Shown here: positions 1-9,294 of the stretch, one piece after another
How the letters are laid out: each line of letters begins with the position of its first letter
Numbering within the stretch: the stretch's first letter is position 1
DNA from: Sphaerospermopsis aphanizomenoides BCCUSP55
Lineage (GTDB): Bacteria > Cyanobacteriota > Cyanobacteriia > Cyanobacteriales > Nostocaceae
DNA length: 33,284 nucleotides
NCBI RefSeq assembly: GCF_001586785.1
Contig: NZ_LUFH02000069.1
Location: forward strand, 1 to 33,284
Direction: 5' to 3'
Program-made: the position numbers and the translations under genes
The notes under the pieces: generated by a model
Told to the model about the DNA's origin: nothing
Databases searched by the model: none
What the model saw: only the letters and a program-made list of their open reading frames with translations

Positions 1-389
1 GTGGGGGAAGCAGGGGAAGCAGGGTAAGCAGGGGAAGCAGGGTAAGCAAATTCTTACTCATTACTCAGGACTCAGGACTCAGGACTCAGGACTCGGTACT
101 CGGTACTCATAATGGTGTTCCTCATGCTAACTTTGTATTGCAGATTTTATCTTCATCAAAACTTTAACAAAAGATCCTGACAGTTGGAGACAAATGTAGC
201 TAAATCCCATAAAATATGATTACTAATTGGATAAAACCAAAATTTATCTATCTAATCATAAATTCGGCTAGTGTTTTTCAAACATTCCTATATACAAGTA
301 ACATCAGAATATTGATTTAATTACACCACTAGTTAGTGAACATATTGAAGTGCATAGTCTTACCAATCTAGTCAAAAGTTTGCAAAAAC
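1..389. other. Intergenic region with two tandem repeat tracts
   Basis: No coding sequence is seen before the gene starting at 390. Positions 4-48 hold five 9-bp units (GGGGAAGCA or GGGTAAGCA). Positions 63-104 hold six heptamers (four ACTCAGG, then two ACTCGGT) and run into a partial seventh. The rest is AT-rich without a convincing promoter. The tracts resemble the short tandemly repeated sequences known from heterocystous cyanobacteria. Confidence 0.75.
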
Positions 390-947
390 ATGGATAGCGA
401 ACAACGCCGACGCTATCAGGCTGCTATGGTATCAACTTATTGCCCTGAAACTGGTTTCTTGGACAAGCTTACCATGCGAGATGGAACCGAGCGATTGCAA
501 AGGTCAGACATTCTTGCGTCGCTGCATAGTAGAAAAGTTTTCGTAGTTAATAGTCGCAGGCGTAATGGTTTAATCTTGTTTAAACACTATCATGCCGAAT
601 TTGCCGGGCCAGGAGCAGTGGTAGGTGGGGATTATGATAGCGATTGTCAATGTGTAATATCTATAGGAAATTTATCCTTATTAACTCCTGAATCTCATGA
701 AGATCGTCAGAAAGCTTACTTGATTAGACGACAATGGATTCGCTTAATCAAACAAATAACAGAAAATTCTGTCTCTAGTCAGAGAGTACAGAAAATTCTC
801 GATCAGTTTGAACAGTATTTTCCTCCCGAAATAGTTGCGGAACTTCCCGATGTTGCCTTTGCTATGTTGGTGGGTGTGCTGCCGCAAACTGTAGCAATCG
901 TGCGGCATTTGGGCAGTGATGTAGACGATACTTATGATTGCGAATAA
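390..947 (+). CDS. Conserved hypothetical protein, possible C-terminal HTH
   Basis: I do not recognise this 185-aa protein. It is soluble, with no signal peptide or membrane segment. The N-terminal half is basic and mixed alpha/beta (an RRR cluster near residue 57). The C-terminal half is predicted helical, and residues about 153-172 (ending LPQTVAIVRHL) look like the recognition part of a helix-turn-helix, as in small cyanobacterial regulators. That reading is weak and rests on pattern only. The ATG at 390 is the first in frame and has no clear Shine-Dalgarno. The gene converges on hisC with a 1-base gap between stop codons, so the two 3' ends may share termination. Confidence 0.7.
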   Translation: MDSEQRRRYQAAMVSTYCPETGFLDKLTMRDGTERLQRSDILASLHSRKVFVVNSRRRNGLILFKHYHAEFAGPGAVVGGDYDSDCQCVISIGNLSLLTPESHEDRQKAYLIRRQWIRLIKQITENSVSSQRVQKILDQFEQYFPPEIVAELPDVAFAMLVGVLPQTVAIVRHLGSDVDDTYDCE

Positions 948-948
948 G

Positions 949-2097
949 TTAATATTCCAACTTTGCTAAAGCAATTTGCAATCGTTTTAGGGTGCGAGAG
1001 TTTTCTGTCGGTGTGCCTAAAGTAATTCGCAATCCCCCTGGCAGTAATCGTACAAGAGTACCTTCATTTTTAAGTGTTTGATTGAGGCTTTTTAAAGCCG
1101 TATCTGTGGAGTGAGAAGCATTTGGTTTCAGACGCAGGTAAATAAAGTTAGTATTACTGGTGGCAATTTCTAATGCTGGGTGTGGAGATAAAGCCGCAAT
1201 GAGTTGACTTCGTTCATTCAGGGTTTCGGGAATAGAACCTAGCAAAAGTTGGCGATTTTGTAAAGCCACAAGGGCAGAGGCGATGGAAAAGCTGGGTAGA
1301 TTATAGGGAAGACGAACTTTTTCTAAAATGGCGATCGCATCGGGATGACCTACACAGTAGCCAACTCGCATAGCTGCTAACCGAAAAGCTTTAGAAAAAG
1401 TCCGCAGAACTACCCAGTTTGGATGCTGTGCTAATTCCCCAACTAAGGTAGTTTGGCTAAATTCAAAGTAAGCTTCATCAATAACTACTAAAATCTGTTC
1501 TGGTAAACTTTTTAACCATGCTAATTCTGCCGTAGTGAGGCAGTTAGCGGTTGGGGAATTGGGATGAACAACAAAAACTACCCGAATGGGAGGATTTTGA
1601 GTTTGTGTAAGAGCTAATTGTGCGGCTTTTAAATCTATTTCAAAATCGCTTTCATCTCTACCTACACTCACCACAGGAATACCCAAAGTTTGTGCCAGAA
1701 TCGCGTACATAGAAAAAGTGGGATTGGCAACTAAAATAGAACCTTCTCCCCCCAGACAAGTAGCAATTAATAAAGACCGGATGAGTTCATCTGAACCGTT
1801 ACCAACGGAAATATGAGCATCGGTAAAAACAGAAGATGAAAGTTTAGCTGATTCATTGACATATTCGGCGATCGCATCTTTGAGTGTTTCATGTCCACCA
1901 TCAGGATAACGATTGCTTTCTATGACTTGTTGAAAAGTCCATGCTAATTTTTCTTTGATTTCTGGTGGCAAATCATAAGGACTTTCATTAGTATCCAGTC
2001 GATCAAATTGTGTGGCTACTGGTTCGGCTGTATTGCTGCTAGGGTGTGGTTTGTAGGCAGTAAATTGGGATAAATCGGAACGAATAAATGGAAGCAT
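949..2097 (-). CDS. hisC: Histidinol-phosphate aminotransferase
   Basis: This is a 382-aa fold-type I PLP enzyme that converts imidazole-acetol phosphate and glutamate to histidinol phosphate in histidine biosynthesis. Visible marks are the N-terminal substrate segment ([11 protein letters not shown], 34-44), the PLP phosphate region (GNGSDE, 99-104), HPNSPTAN (178-185), DEAYFEF (207-213) and the Schiff-base lysine in [14 protein letters not shown] (Lys236). Length is normal for the family. It starts at ATG 2097 and is followed upstream by a heptamer repeat that separates it from the esterase gene. Close aminotransferases acting on aromatic amino acids cannot be fully excluded, but the LDTNESP and SKAF signatures favour HisC. 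Confidence 0.92.
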   Translation of the reverse strand: MLPFIRSDLSQFTAYKPHPSSNTAEPVATQFDRLDTNESPYDLPPEIKEKLAWTFQQVIESNRYPDGGHETLKDAIAEYVNESAKLSSSVFTDAHISVGNGSDELIRSLLIATCLGGEGSILVANPTFSMYAILAQTLGIPVVSVGRDESDFEIDLKAAQLALTQTQNPPIRVVFVVHPNSPTANCLTTAELAWLKSLPEQILVVIDEAYFEFSQTTLVGELAQHPNWVVLRTFSKAFRLAAMRVGYCVGHPDAIAILEKVRLPYNLPSFSIASALVALQNRQLLLGSIPETLNERSQLIAALSPHPALEIATSNTNFIYLRLKPNASHSTDTALKSLNQTLKNEGTLVRLLPGGLRITLGTPTENSRTLKRLQIALAKLEY

Positions 2098-2104
2098 AAT
2101 TTTT

Positions 2105-2139
2105 CAGTAGTCAGTAGTCAGTAGTCAGTAGTCAGTTGT
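2105..2139. repeat. Heptamer tandem repeat (CAGTAGT)n
   Basis: Four CAGTAGT units followed by CAGTTGT lie between hisC and the esterase gene. The tract runs over the esterase stop codon (TGA, 2125-2127 complement), so the last residues of that protein are encoded by the repeat. Confidence 0.9.
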
Positions 2140-2772
2140 TAATTGGCAAAATGAGCTAATAGCTTGCCAAATCTCATCTGTAACATTTCCCAAAGCATGG
2201 TCACTATCGAGTTCTATTAATTCTACCCAAGGACGGGAAGCAGCAAAGTCTCGACTAGCTTGGATAGGGATAACTTCATCGTGTTTTCCGTGCAGAATTA
2301 GGGTAGGAATAGGACGTTGCAAGGAAATTTCCTGGTATTGGGCAGCATCTGTGACGAAATTGTAATTTAATGGTAACTCTCGTCCTTCCCCATAGTGATA
2401 CATCAATAGATATTGTTCTTGCTGCCAACGTTGGATTTTTTCTAATTCTAGATTGGGCAACCAATGGGATAAAAATCCAAAAGCTGGTGCTAATAAAACT
2501 AAACGTTGCACTTGTGAGTATTTTTCTGCTAAGTGAGCAGATGTCAAACCACCCAAACTAGAACCAATTAGAGTTATGGGTAGAGAATGATCAGGAAATT
2601 CAGCGGTAACTTGATTGATCTGACGGGTAATTGTCAGATGGGAAAAATCACCAGCATTTAAGTCAGGAATTTTCAGTTTGATGTGAATTTGGGCAAAGCG
2701 ATCGCTCAAATCCTGTGCTTTTTTTGACTTGGGACTAGAGGCAAAGCCGTGAAGATAGATGTATAAATTCAA
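2125..2772 (-). CDS. YqiA/UPF0227-type alpha/beta-hydrolase esterase
   Basis: This 215-aa single-domain alpha/beta hydrolase has an early YLHGFASSPKS oxyanion-hole segment (residues 6-16). The nucleophile elbow is GSSLGG with Ser72, the acid is Asp165 (HGKHDEVIP) and the base is His192 (DSDHALGN). This arrangement is typical of the YqiA/YcfP esterase family, whose natural substrates are poorly known. The start appears to be TTG at 2772: no ATG exists between the preceding in-frame stop and the conserved YIYLHG motif, and a GGGAG lies 7 bases upstream. It begins 27 bases after the end of the FecR-like gene on the same strand, so cotranscription is likely. The C-terminus runs into a heptamer repeat. 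Confidence 0.85.
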   Translation of the reverse strand: MNLYIYLHGFASSPKSKKAQDLSDRFAQIHIKLKIPDLNAGDFSHLTITRQINQVTAEFPDHSLPITLIGSSLGGLTSAHLAEKYSQVQRLVLLAPAFGFLSHWLPNLELEKIQRWQQEQYLLMYHYGEGRELPLNYNFVTDAAQYQEISLQRPIPTLILHGKHDEVIPIQASRDFAASRPWVELIELDSDHALGNVTDEIWQAISSFCQLTTDY

Positions 2773-2799
2773 ATTAAAACTCCCGACTGATTGTTGTCT

Positions 2800-4200
2800 T
2801 CACTCATTGTTGCCATTGCCATTGCCCTGACCATTGCCATTGCCCTGACCATTGCCATTGCCCTGACCATTGCCATTGCCCTGACCATTGCCATTACCCT
2901 GACCATTGCCATTACCTTGACCATTACCATTGCTCTGACCATTGCCATTGCCCTGACCATTGCCATTACCCTGACCATTGCCATTACCTTGACCATTACC
3001 ATTGCCCTGACCATTGCCATTACCCTGACCATTGCCATTACCCTGACCATTACCATTGCCCTGACCATTGCCATTGCCATTGCCATTGCCCTGACCATTG
3101 TCGTTACCCTGACCATTACCATTGCCATTGCCATTGCCCTGACCATTGCCATTGCCCTGACCATTACCATTGCCCTGACCAGGATTATTGCCCTGACCAG
3201 GATTATTGCGTTCTTGATTTTCGCGGATGATGTCTCCATTTCTGATGAACAGATCCAATAGTCCACGAGAATTACCACCAACAGAGTCTTTTCCTAAATT
3301 CTCTCTTAAAGGACGATTGATAAATTTTTGTTCGCGGCCAAAATTTCTGTTGTTAGAGTTGTTATTAGAACGGTTGTTAGAGTTGTTATTAGAACGGTTG
3401 TTAGAGTTGTTATTAGAGTTATTAGAAGAACCACTGACATTAGAATCTTTCTGTAAAAAAGATGGGTTGTCAATTGTACCCTCACCGTTGATAGGTTTTT
3501 GTGCGGCTATAGCTGCGGCTGTTTCAGCTTGAACACTTGCTAATTCAGGATCTGGTATAGAAGTGGAATTTTGCTTAGTCAAATCCAAGCCACGTACTAA
3601 ATTACTCCTTTGATAAAAATCTCTCAAGTCAAAATCATATAATCCTTGAAATTCCCCTTTGGCTATAACTACTAATTGTCCTGCTTGCAAAACCAAATTT
3701 TGGGAAGCTTCCTGATTAGCTACTTGAATACCGCTATTTGTTAGCGCACCAATAACCGTAGTATCTGTTTCTTCGTTATAGCGAACAAATAAGGCTGAAC
3801 CACGAATAGCTGCTGCTGCATTCGGTGTCTTAACCCGTGTTTGTCCCCTACCTGGTGGAATAAGTAACAAAACAGTTCCGTTATTGAGGGTAAAATCCCG
3901 TGTCTGTGGTAAAAATTTAAAGACTGCTTGTTCCCCAATCCGCGCTAGAGAACCATCATTAAAGCGCAAATCTGCTAAAGAAGCTCGACCAGTAGATACA
4001 CCATCTCCAGGTGTGATGGTATCTAATTGTCTGGCTGGACGGCTCTGAGAATTGTTTTTGGGGAGCAACTGTACGAAATTACGCAGTTGCTGAATCTCCG
4101 CTTGTGTCAGAGGAGTTATGGCATTTGCCCTATTTGTTGGAGAGAAGATTGTAAATAGCCATAATCCCAATAATAAATTTGGTAAAAATTTAGTCAACAT
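2800..4200 (-). CDS. Secreted FecR-domain protein with Gly-Asn-Gln repeat tail
   Basis: From ATG 4200 the 466-aa protein starts with a signal peptide (MLTKFLPNLLLGLWLFTIF, then Ala-Asn-Ala). A longer version from 4275 is possible but would put 25 polar residues before the hydrophobic segment. Next comes a FecR domain: ITPGDGVSTGRASLADLRF, a DGSLARIGEQAVFKF-like segment and a KTPNAAAAIRGSALFVRY-like segment. A linker has Asn/Ser/Arg repeats (SNNNSNNR). The last ~140 residues are a low-complexity run of GNGQ/GNGNGQ. FecR domains of this cyanobacterial type are periplasmic or surface proteins of unknown role; no FecA or sigma factor is adjacent. It is divergent from a beta-barrel gene and upstream of the esterase. 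Function is not assigned. Confidence 0.82.
   Translation of the reverse strand: MLTKFLPNLLLGLWLFTIFSPTNRANAITPLTQAEIQQLRNFVQLLPKNNSQSRPARQLDTITPGDGVSTGRASLADLRFNDGSLARIGEQAVFKFLPQTRDFTLNNGTVLLLIPPGRGQTRVKTPNAAAAIRGSALFVRYNEETDTTVIGALTNSGIQVANQEASQNLVLQAGQLVVIAKGEFQGLYDFDLRDFYQRSNLVRGLDLTKQNSTSIPDPELASVQAETAAAIAAQKPINGEGTIDNPSFLQKDSNVSGSSNNSNNNSNNRSNNNSNNRSNNNSNNRNFGREQKFINRPLRENLGKDSVGGNSRGLLDLFIRNGDIIRENQERNNPGQGNNPGQGNGNGQGNGNGQGNGNGNGNGQGNDNGQGNGNGNGNGQGNGNGQGNGNGQGNGNGQGNGNGQGNGNGQGNGNGQGNGNGQSNGNGQGNGNGQGNGNGQGNGNGQGNGNGQGNGNGQGNGNGNNE
2803..3180. repeat. Coding microsatellite encoding GNGQ repeats
   Basis: A tract built from 6-, 12- and 18-bp units (ATTGCC and CTGACC on the plus strand) encodes the Gly-Asn-Gln tail of the FecR-like protein. 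Synonymous variation between ATTGCC and ATTACC units is present but low. Because the period is a multiple of three, long antisense frames stay open across it; I regard those as shadows. Confidence 0.9.
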
Positions 4201-4512
4201 AATGGGTAATCTCTGTAAACTCAACTGGTAATAACTGGGTAAATTTTGATGTAATATATTTACTGTGCTGATCAAATCTGTAGCCAGCTTATGTAGTCGA
4301 ACTCTTTTGATGAGAGTGATTTTGTGTTTTTCTCACATTTATTTAACAGACATAAAATATACTCTGGTTATATGTAAATTGAAGTCAGCAGTAAATTTAA
4401 ATTTTGATCTGGGATTTGCACTTTTATATCCTCTAAACAAATGCTAATTAAGTAAAAAATTTTCATAAACTAATGTTTAGTTTTGTTAAATGTGACTAAA
4501 ATCATACTTAAG
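4201..4512. other. Divergent intergenic region, FecR-like and barrel genes
   Basis: About 310 AT-rich bases separate the two divergent envelope genes and must hold both promoters. I see no strong -35/-10 pair and no clear operator. Part of it could be 5' coding sequence if the upstream alternative starts (4275 on minus, TTG 4483 on plus) are used. Confidence 0.5.
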
Positions 4513-5832
4513 ATGCAAACTAAAATGGGAAAAAATTTGTTGTGGGCGATTTTGTTGATTTCTAGTAGTGGACAGTTGTGTTTTAGTGGTATCAATACAG
4601 CTTGGGCTTCTGAATGGGAGAGAAAATCTTCTCGAAATAATATTGTGTCAAATATAACACAATTACCATTCACAGAGACAGATCAGCAAGCCAGTGATTT
4701 ACCAGTTATATACTTAGAGAGACAGCCTCATGTAAATTTTGTATTAAATGACACATCTTTTTATGTAACAGAGACAAGTCAGCAAATCAGTGATTTACCA
4801 GTTATCTACTTAGAGATAGTACCAAACATAGAATTAATTGATACTGAGTATCAATTTAAAATTGTACAGCAAAAGAGTTTGACAGATCATGTTCCTCAAT
4901 TATCTTCTCAATCAGCAAAGGATTTGTTAGACGAACCGATAACAGACAGTTCTGAGGAGATGCAGAAGCTTTCTCAGGGAACAGGACAGGAAGAACAGTC
5001 TACTGAGGAATTAAATGAGGAACAGGAGTTGAGGTTGCGAGTGCGACCAATACCCTTGGAAGAATTACCACCTCCACCAGAAATAGAACCAGCAGATCAA
5101 TTTCAACCAATAGGGTATTTAAGGGGTTATGTTGGTTACTTTCAGTCAAGTAATATTTTTTCGACAAATGAAGATCAGATTGAAGATGGTTTAATTTTTT
5201 CTGGATTAAGACTTGCTTCTGCGTATTTTCCATTAGGAACTAAGACTTATGTAAACGGATCTATTGAAGGTAGTCTAATTCGTTATCTTGATCAATCACA
5301 GTTCGATTACAACCAGGTGAGATTTAATTTGGGTGTTTATCAAGAACTTTCCCCTGTAATGTATGCAGAACTGAATTTGAGTAATCAACAGTCTTTTTAT
5401 GCTAATAGTAGTGAGTTCTTTGCAGCAGGCGATCGCTTTCTGAATGAAAATTCTGTGCAGTTATCTTTAGGAAGACGAGATACATTGATAGATAAATTGG
5501 TATTAGATAGTCTCTATGAATTCAGTGCCAATTTTTCAGACCCAGACAGACGCAGCCGAATAATTAACTCTTTTTGGCTTTCTTTAAGCTACTTTTTACA
5601 AAAGCCTTTACAAGTTGGTCTTAACTACCAGGTAAATTTTTCAGACTTTACCGAACAGGACAGAGAAGATCAATTTCACCGTTTATTTGGGCATTTGAAT
5701 TATCGCACCTCTGACACAAGTAATATATATTTACAAGGAGGATTAAATTTTGGTGGTTCTACCACTCCTAATATTGATTTTTCCAGTTGGTTCTTCAGTG
5801 TGAATTACGGTTTTGAAATCGGCAGGTTTTAA
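4513..5832 (+). CDS. Putative outer-membrane beta-barrel protein
   Basis: The 439-aa protein has a signal peptide (MGKNLLWAILLISSSGQL onward, ending near AWA), an acidic Gln/Glu/Pro-rich linker (PLEELPPPPEIEPADQF) and a C-terminal half of alternating aromatic beta-strands. It ends in SVNYGFEIGRF, with a terminal Phe as expected for a BAM-inserted barrel. The frame extends to a TTG at 4483, but ATG 4513 (or 4525) fits the signal peptide better. The N-terminal region holds an imperfect duplication of SDLPVIYLE. It is divergent from the FecR-domain gene. Size and pattern recall a small porin-like barrel, but I know no name or substrate. Confidence 0.75.
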   Translation: MQTKMGKNLLWAILLISSSGQLCFSGINTAWASEWERKSSRNNIVSNITQLPFTETDQQASDLPVIYLERQPHVNFVLNDTSFYVTETSQQISDLPVIYLEIVPNIELIDTEYQFKIVQQKSLTDHVPQLSSQSAKDLLDEPITDSSEEMQKLSQGTGQEEQSTEELNEEQELRLRVRPIPLEELPPPPEIEPADQFQPIGYLRGYVGYFQSSNIFSTNEDQIEDGLIFSGLRLASAYFPLGTKTYVNGSIEGSLIRYLDQSQFDYNQVRFNLGVYQELSPVMYAELNLSNQQSFYANSSEFFAAGDRFLNENSVQLSLGRRDTLIDKLVLDSLYEFSANFSDPDRRSRIINSFWLSLSYFLQKPLQVGLNYQVNFSDFTEQDREDQFHRLFGHLNYRTSDTSNIYLQGGLNFGGSTTPNIDFSSWFFSVNYGFEIGRF

Positions 5833-5873
5833 CAGTTATTAGTGGAAGAAGGCAAGAGTTTTGAATTTATTTT

Positions 5874-5901
5874 TCCCTGTTCCCTGTTCCCTGTTCCCTG
5901 T
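5874..5901. repeat. Heptamer tandem repeat (TCCCTGT)4
   Basis: Four perfect TCCCTGT units lie in the short gap between the convergent barrel and sulfurtransferase genes, ending two bases before the sulfurtransferase stop codon. Confidence 0.9.
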
Positions 5902-5903
5902 TA

Positions 5904-6722
5904 CTAATAACTAATCCAATCACTCCAACTACCAACGTAAAGCTTACCTGTGGAAATACCAGCTATTTCTAAGGAAAGTAAATTTACACAAGCTGTTACA
6001 CCAGAACCACAATAAACTATAATTTCTTTATCTGATTCTAGCTGTTGCCATCTTTGTTGAAGTTCTGACTGCGGACGCAAAAAACCGGAAGCATCAGTAA
6101 CTTCTGACCAAGGATAGTTTACAGCACCAGGAATATGACCAGCAATTTTATCAATTGATTCTCTTTCTCCGCGATAGCGATCGCCTTCTCTGGAATCTAC
6201 TAAAATTACATCTGGACTATCTTTGAAATTTTTTACATAAGTATAATCTACAACTTTTTCAGATTTTAACTGAGGGTTAAAAACTCCCGTTTTTGGTAGT
6301 GGAATTTTATCAGACACAGGATAACCAGATTTTTGCCAACCCGCAAAACCACCATCTAAAACAGCTACTTGCTCGTGTCCCAAATATCGTAATAACCACC
6401 ACAAACGAGATGCAAATGCAAAGCGTGAATCATCATAAGCAACTACCAGAGTTTGTTGAAAATTAATCCCAATATTTGCTAATTTATTAGCTAAATTATT
6501 GAGATCAGGTAAAGGATGTCTTCCTCCATGTTCACCAACAGGACTAGATAAATCTTGATTTAAATCTAAATAGTAAGCACCTTCTATATGATTTGTTTGA
6601 TATTGCTGTTGTCCTAATTGTGTATCAGCTAAAGAAAAGCGACAATCAACAATAACAACTTGGGAGTCGAGAAGATGTGCAAATAGCCATTGGGGAGAAA
6701 CAACAAATTGTGTATTATTCAT
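5904..6722 (-). CDS. sseA: Two-domain sulfurtransferase (3-mercaptopyruvate type)
   Basis: This 272-aa protein has tandem rhodanese domains. The N-terminal inactive domain covers about 8-135 (HIEGAYYLDLNQDLSSP, GGRHPLP, YDDSRFAFASRLWWLL, VLDGGFAGW). The C-terminal catalytic domain covers about 160-270 (LVDSREGDRYRGE, AGHIPGAVNYPW). The persulfide-forming cysteine is Cys238 in CGSGVTAC, and the CG[S/T]G form of this loop is typical of 3-mercaptopyruvate rather than thiosulfate sulfurtransferases. It would carry sulfane sulfur in the cytosol. It is divergent from the mnmD-like tRNA methyltransferase with only 21 bases between start codons. The exact donor is inferred from the loop only. Confidence 0.88.
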   Translation of the reverse strand: MNNTQFVVSPQWLFAHLLDSQVVIVDCRFSLADTQLGQQQYQTNHIEGAYYLDLNQDLSSPVGEHGGRHPLPDLNNLANKLANIGINFQQTLVVAYDDSRFAFASRLWWLLRYLGHEQVAVLDGGFAGWQKSGYPVSDKIPLPKTGVFNPQLKSEKVVDYTYVKNFKDSPDVILVDSREGDRYRGERESIDKIAGHIPGAVNYPWSEVTDASGFLRPQSELQQRWQQLESDKEIIVYCGSGVTACVNLLSLEIAGISTGKLYVGSWSDWISY

Positions 6723-6743
6723 GAGTGAGTTTTATAAAAAAAA

Positions 6744-7625
6744 ATGTCAGATGCCAATAATTTTACACCCCAACAAACACAAGATGGTTCTTTTACCTTT
6801 TTCTCTCAAGAATTTAACGAAGCTTTTCACAGTCATCATGGAGCTAAACAAGAGAGTTATCTAAAGTTTGCAGTTCCTACTCAAGTGCAAACAATAGCTA
6901 AGAAGGGTGAAGTCAGAATTTTAGATGTTTGTTATGGTCTAGGATACAACACAGCGGCTGCTTTAGAAGTTATTTGGCAAGAAAATCCTAATTGTATTGT
7001 AGAAGTTATCGGTTTAGAAATAAATCCCGAAGTTCCTAAAGCAGCCATTAATCAACATATATTTAATGATTGGGATGACGAGTATATAAAAATTTTGACT
7101 GAATTAGCATTTGAGTATCAAGCAAAGACAAATCGCTTGCAAGCAAAATTACTCATAGGCGATGCTAGAAAATCAATTCAGGAAGTATGTCAATCTGGTT
7201 TTCAAGCAAATGCTATTTTTCTAGACCCTTTTTCACCGCCACAATGTCCGCAGTTATGGACTGTTGAATTTATACAAAAACTAGTATTATGTTTAGATAA
7301 GAACGGTGTATTAGCAACTTATTCCTGTGCAGCTGCTGTACGTACTGCGCTTTTAGCTGCTGGTTTGGTAATAGGTTCTACCACACCAGTAGGAAGACGC
7401 ACTCCTGGTACAATAGCCGCATATCCGCAAGATGGAGAAAAAAACATCAGGGATATTTATCCTCTTTCGGAAGCTGAAATAGAACATTTACAGACTCGTG
7501 CAGCTGTTCCTTACCGTGATCCCCAATTCAGTGATGCTGCTGAAGTTATAATTAAACGACGACAGCAGGAACAACAAGCATCTTCTCTAGAACCTACATC
7601 TCGGTGGAGAAAAAGGTGGGATTAA
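6744..7625 (+). CDS. mnmD: MnmD-type tRNA 5-aminomethyluridine methyltransferase
   Basis: This 293-aa protein matches the methyltransferase half of MnmC (DUF752) without the FAD oxidoreductase half. Near the N-terminus are TQDGSFTFFS and FNEAFHSHHGAKQESYLKF. The SAM-binding motif is ILDVCYGLGYNTAAAL (about residues 60-75). IFLDPFSPPQCPQLWT (about 158-173) is the family signature, followed by LATYSCAAAVRTALLAAG and PVGRRTPGT. The family methylates nm5(s2)U34 to mnm5(s2)U34 in the wobble position of tRNA. It starts 21 bases from the divergent sulfurtransferase, so the two promoters overlap. The C-terminal ~25 residues are basic and variable. Confidence 0.85.
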   Translation: MSDANNFTPQQTQDGSFTFFSQEFNEAFHSHHGAKQESYLKFAVPTQVQTIAKKGEVRILDVCYGLGYNTAAALEVIWQENPNCIVEVIGLEINPEVPKAAINQHIFNDWDDEYIKILTELAFEYQAKTNRLQAKLLIGDARKSIQEVCQSGFQANAIFLDPFSPPQCPQLWTVEFIQKLVLCLDKNGVLATYSCAAAVRTALLAAGLVIGSTTPVGRRTPGTIAAYPQDGEKNIRDIYPLSEAEIEHLQTRAAVPYRDPQFSDAAEVIIKRRQQEQQASSLEPTSRWRKRWD

Positions 7626-7844
7626 TAGTAAGCAGTCAGCTATCAGCTTTGTAAAAGTTACGTCAAAAATCACGCTAGTGATATTCTACGGTTTTATTAA
7701 ATATCCTGACTCCTGAGTTATGACTTCTGACTCATGAATTCTGACGATTAACATTTCAGTCTGTGTTGATTAACTGATATGATTTGAGGCTGAATCTGAA
7801 AAATCCTAAAAACATTGCTCCTTGAAATTTACTGTTAGTTAATT

Positions 7845-9200
7845 ATGGTTGTTGTAGCAATTCTCGCCGCCGGAAAAGGAACAAGAATGAAATCAAATCT
7901 GCCTAAAGTTTTACATTCTTTAGGTGGAAAATCCTTAGTTGAGCGTGTTATTGAAAGTGTTGAACCACTGTCACCTACACGCAGGTTAGTAATTGTGGGG
8001 TATCAATCGGAAGAAGTGAAAACTGCTTTGGGTGCAAATTCTGATCTGAAGTTTGTGGAACAGACTGTACAATTAGGCACAGGTCACGCTATCCAACAAT
8101 TACTTCCCCATTTAGAAGGATATACGGGTGATATATTAATTTTAAATGGTGATGTGCCTTTGTTAAGGACTGAAACCTTGAAAAATCTTTTACAAATTCA
8201 CCAAGAAAATCAAAATTCCTGTACTATTCTTACCGCAAATTTATCAAATCCTAAAGGTTACGGACGGGTTTTTTGTGATAGTGAAAATGTTGTTCAGCAA
8301 ATGGTTGAAGATAAAGATTGCACTCCTGTACAAAGAGAAAATAATCGTGTAAATGCTGGTATTTACTGTTTCCGTTGGTCTGATTTAGCAAACTTTTTAC
8401 CGCATTTGCAGAATAATAATGCCCAAAAAGAATATTACCTCACTGATGCTGTTACCCAAGTAGGAAAAGTAATGGCTGTGGATGTAGAAGATGATCAAGA
8501 AATCTTGGGAATTAATGATAGATTGCAATTAGCCACAGCTGACGAGATTTTGCAAAGACGTATCAAAGAAAAATGGTTATTAGCAGGTGTAACACTCATT
8601 GACCCTGCAAGTATTACCATTGAGGAAACAGTAGAATTACAACCAGATGTAATTATTGAACCTCAAACTCATTTGCGGGGTAAAACGTTAATTCAATCTG
8701 GAAGTCGTATTGGTCCTGGGAGTTTAATTGAAAATAGCCAGTTGGCTGAAAACGTCACTGTTCAATATTCAGTAGTTACAGATAGTTTTGTAGAAACAGG
8801 AACTCGCATTGGACCTTATGCTCATTTGCGTGGCCATGCAGAAGTGGGTGAAAATTGTAGAATTGGTAATTTTGTCGAGTTGAAAAATACCCAATTAGGC
8901 GATCGCACTAATGTAGCACACCTTTCTTATTTGGGTGATACGACTACAGGAACTCAGGTAAATATTGGTGCGGGAACAATTACCGCTAATTATGATGGTG
9001 TGAAAAAACATAGAACCAGAATAGGCGATCGCACCAAAACAGGTTCTAACAGTGTTTTAGTTGCACCTATTAATGTGGGGAATGATGTTTATATAGCCGC
9101 TGGTTCAACGGTGACAGAAGATGTAGAAAATGATGCTTTAGTAATTGCGCGGAGTCGTCAGGTAGTTAAACCAGGTTGGAAGAGAAAAACAGAAAGTTAA
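7845..9200 (+). CDS. glmU: Bifunctional GlmU (GlcNAc-1-P uridyltransferase/acetyltransferase)
   Basis: This 451-aa enzyme acetylates glucosamine-1-phosphate and then uridylylates it, giving UDP-GlcNAc for peptidoglycan and lipopolysaccharide. The N-terminal pyrophosphorylase domain (about 1-230) shows LAAGKGTRM and K22 in [22 protein letters not shown] and NAGIYCF. The C-terminal left-handed beta-helix (about 250-440) has hexapeptide repeats and the acetyltransferase signature [31 protein letters not shown]. Length is standard. It has its own upstream gap of about 220 bases and ends in a hairpin followed by T residues. Confidence 0.97.
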   Translation: MVVVAILAAGKGTRMKSNLPKVLHSLGGKSLVERVIESVEPLSPTRRLVIVGYQSEEVKTALGANSDLKFVEQTVQLGTGHAIQQLLPHLEGYTGDILILNGDVPLLRTETLKNLLQIHQENQNSCTILTANLSNPKGYGRVFCDSENVVQQMVEDKDCTPVQRENNRVNAGIYCFRWSDLANFLPHLQNNNAQKEYYLTDAVTQVGKVMAVDVEDDQEILGINDRLQLATADEILQRRIKEKWLLAGVTLIDPASITIEETVELQPDVIIEPQTHLRGKTLIQSGSRIGPGSLIENSQLAENVTVQYSVVTDSFVETGTRIGPYAHLRGHAEVGENCRIGNFVELKNTQLGDRTNVAHLSYLGDTTTGTQVNIGAGTITANYDGVKKHRTRIGDRTKTGSNSVLVAPINVGNDVYIAAGSTVTEDVENDALVIARSRQVVKPGWKRKTES

Positions 9201-9210
9201 TGTTTTGTAG

Positions 9211-9235
9211 GGTGCGTTTCTAACGCACCATTTTA
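9211..9235 (+). terminator. Hairpin after glmU, terminator-like
   Basis: GGTGCGTT (9211-9218), a 3-base loop and AACGCACC (9222-9229) form a perfect 8-bp stem followed by ATTTTA. It lies 10 bases after the glmU stop. The same GTGCGTTxxxAACGCAC palindrome is widely dispersed in cyanobacteria, so it may be a repeat acting as a terminator. Confidence 0.6.
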
Positions 9236-9294
9236 CTCGACATTTTCAGGTACATGAATAACAGATAGGGTAAGCCAAAATTCTCAAATTCAAT

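Noticed and set aside
2803-3180. Repeat tract as a CRISPR array
   Set aside because: Units are 6-18 bp without spacers and encode a continuous protein tail.
2791-3261. Plus-strand frame rich in Ile-Ala-Leu-Thr across the repeat
   Set aside because: It is antisense to the GNGQ repeat tail and stays open only because the repeat period is a multiple of three.
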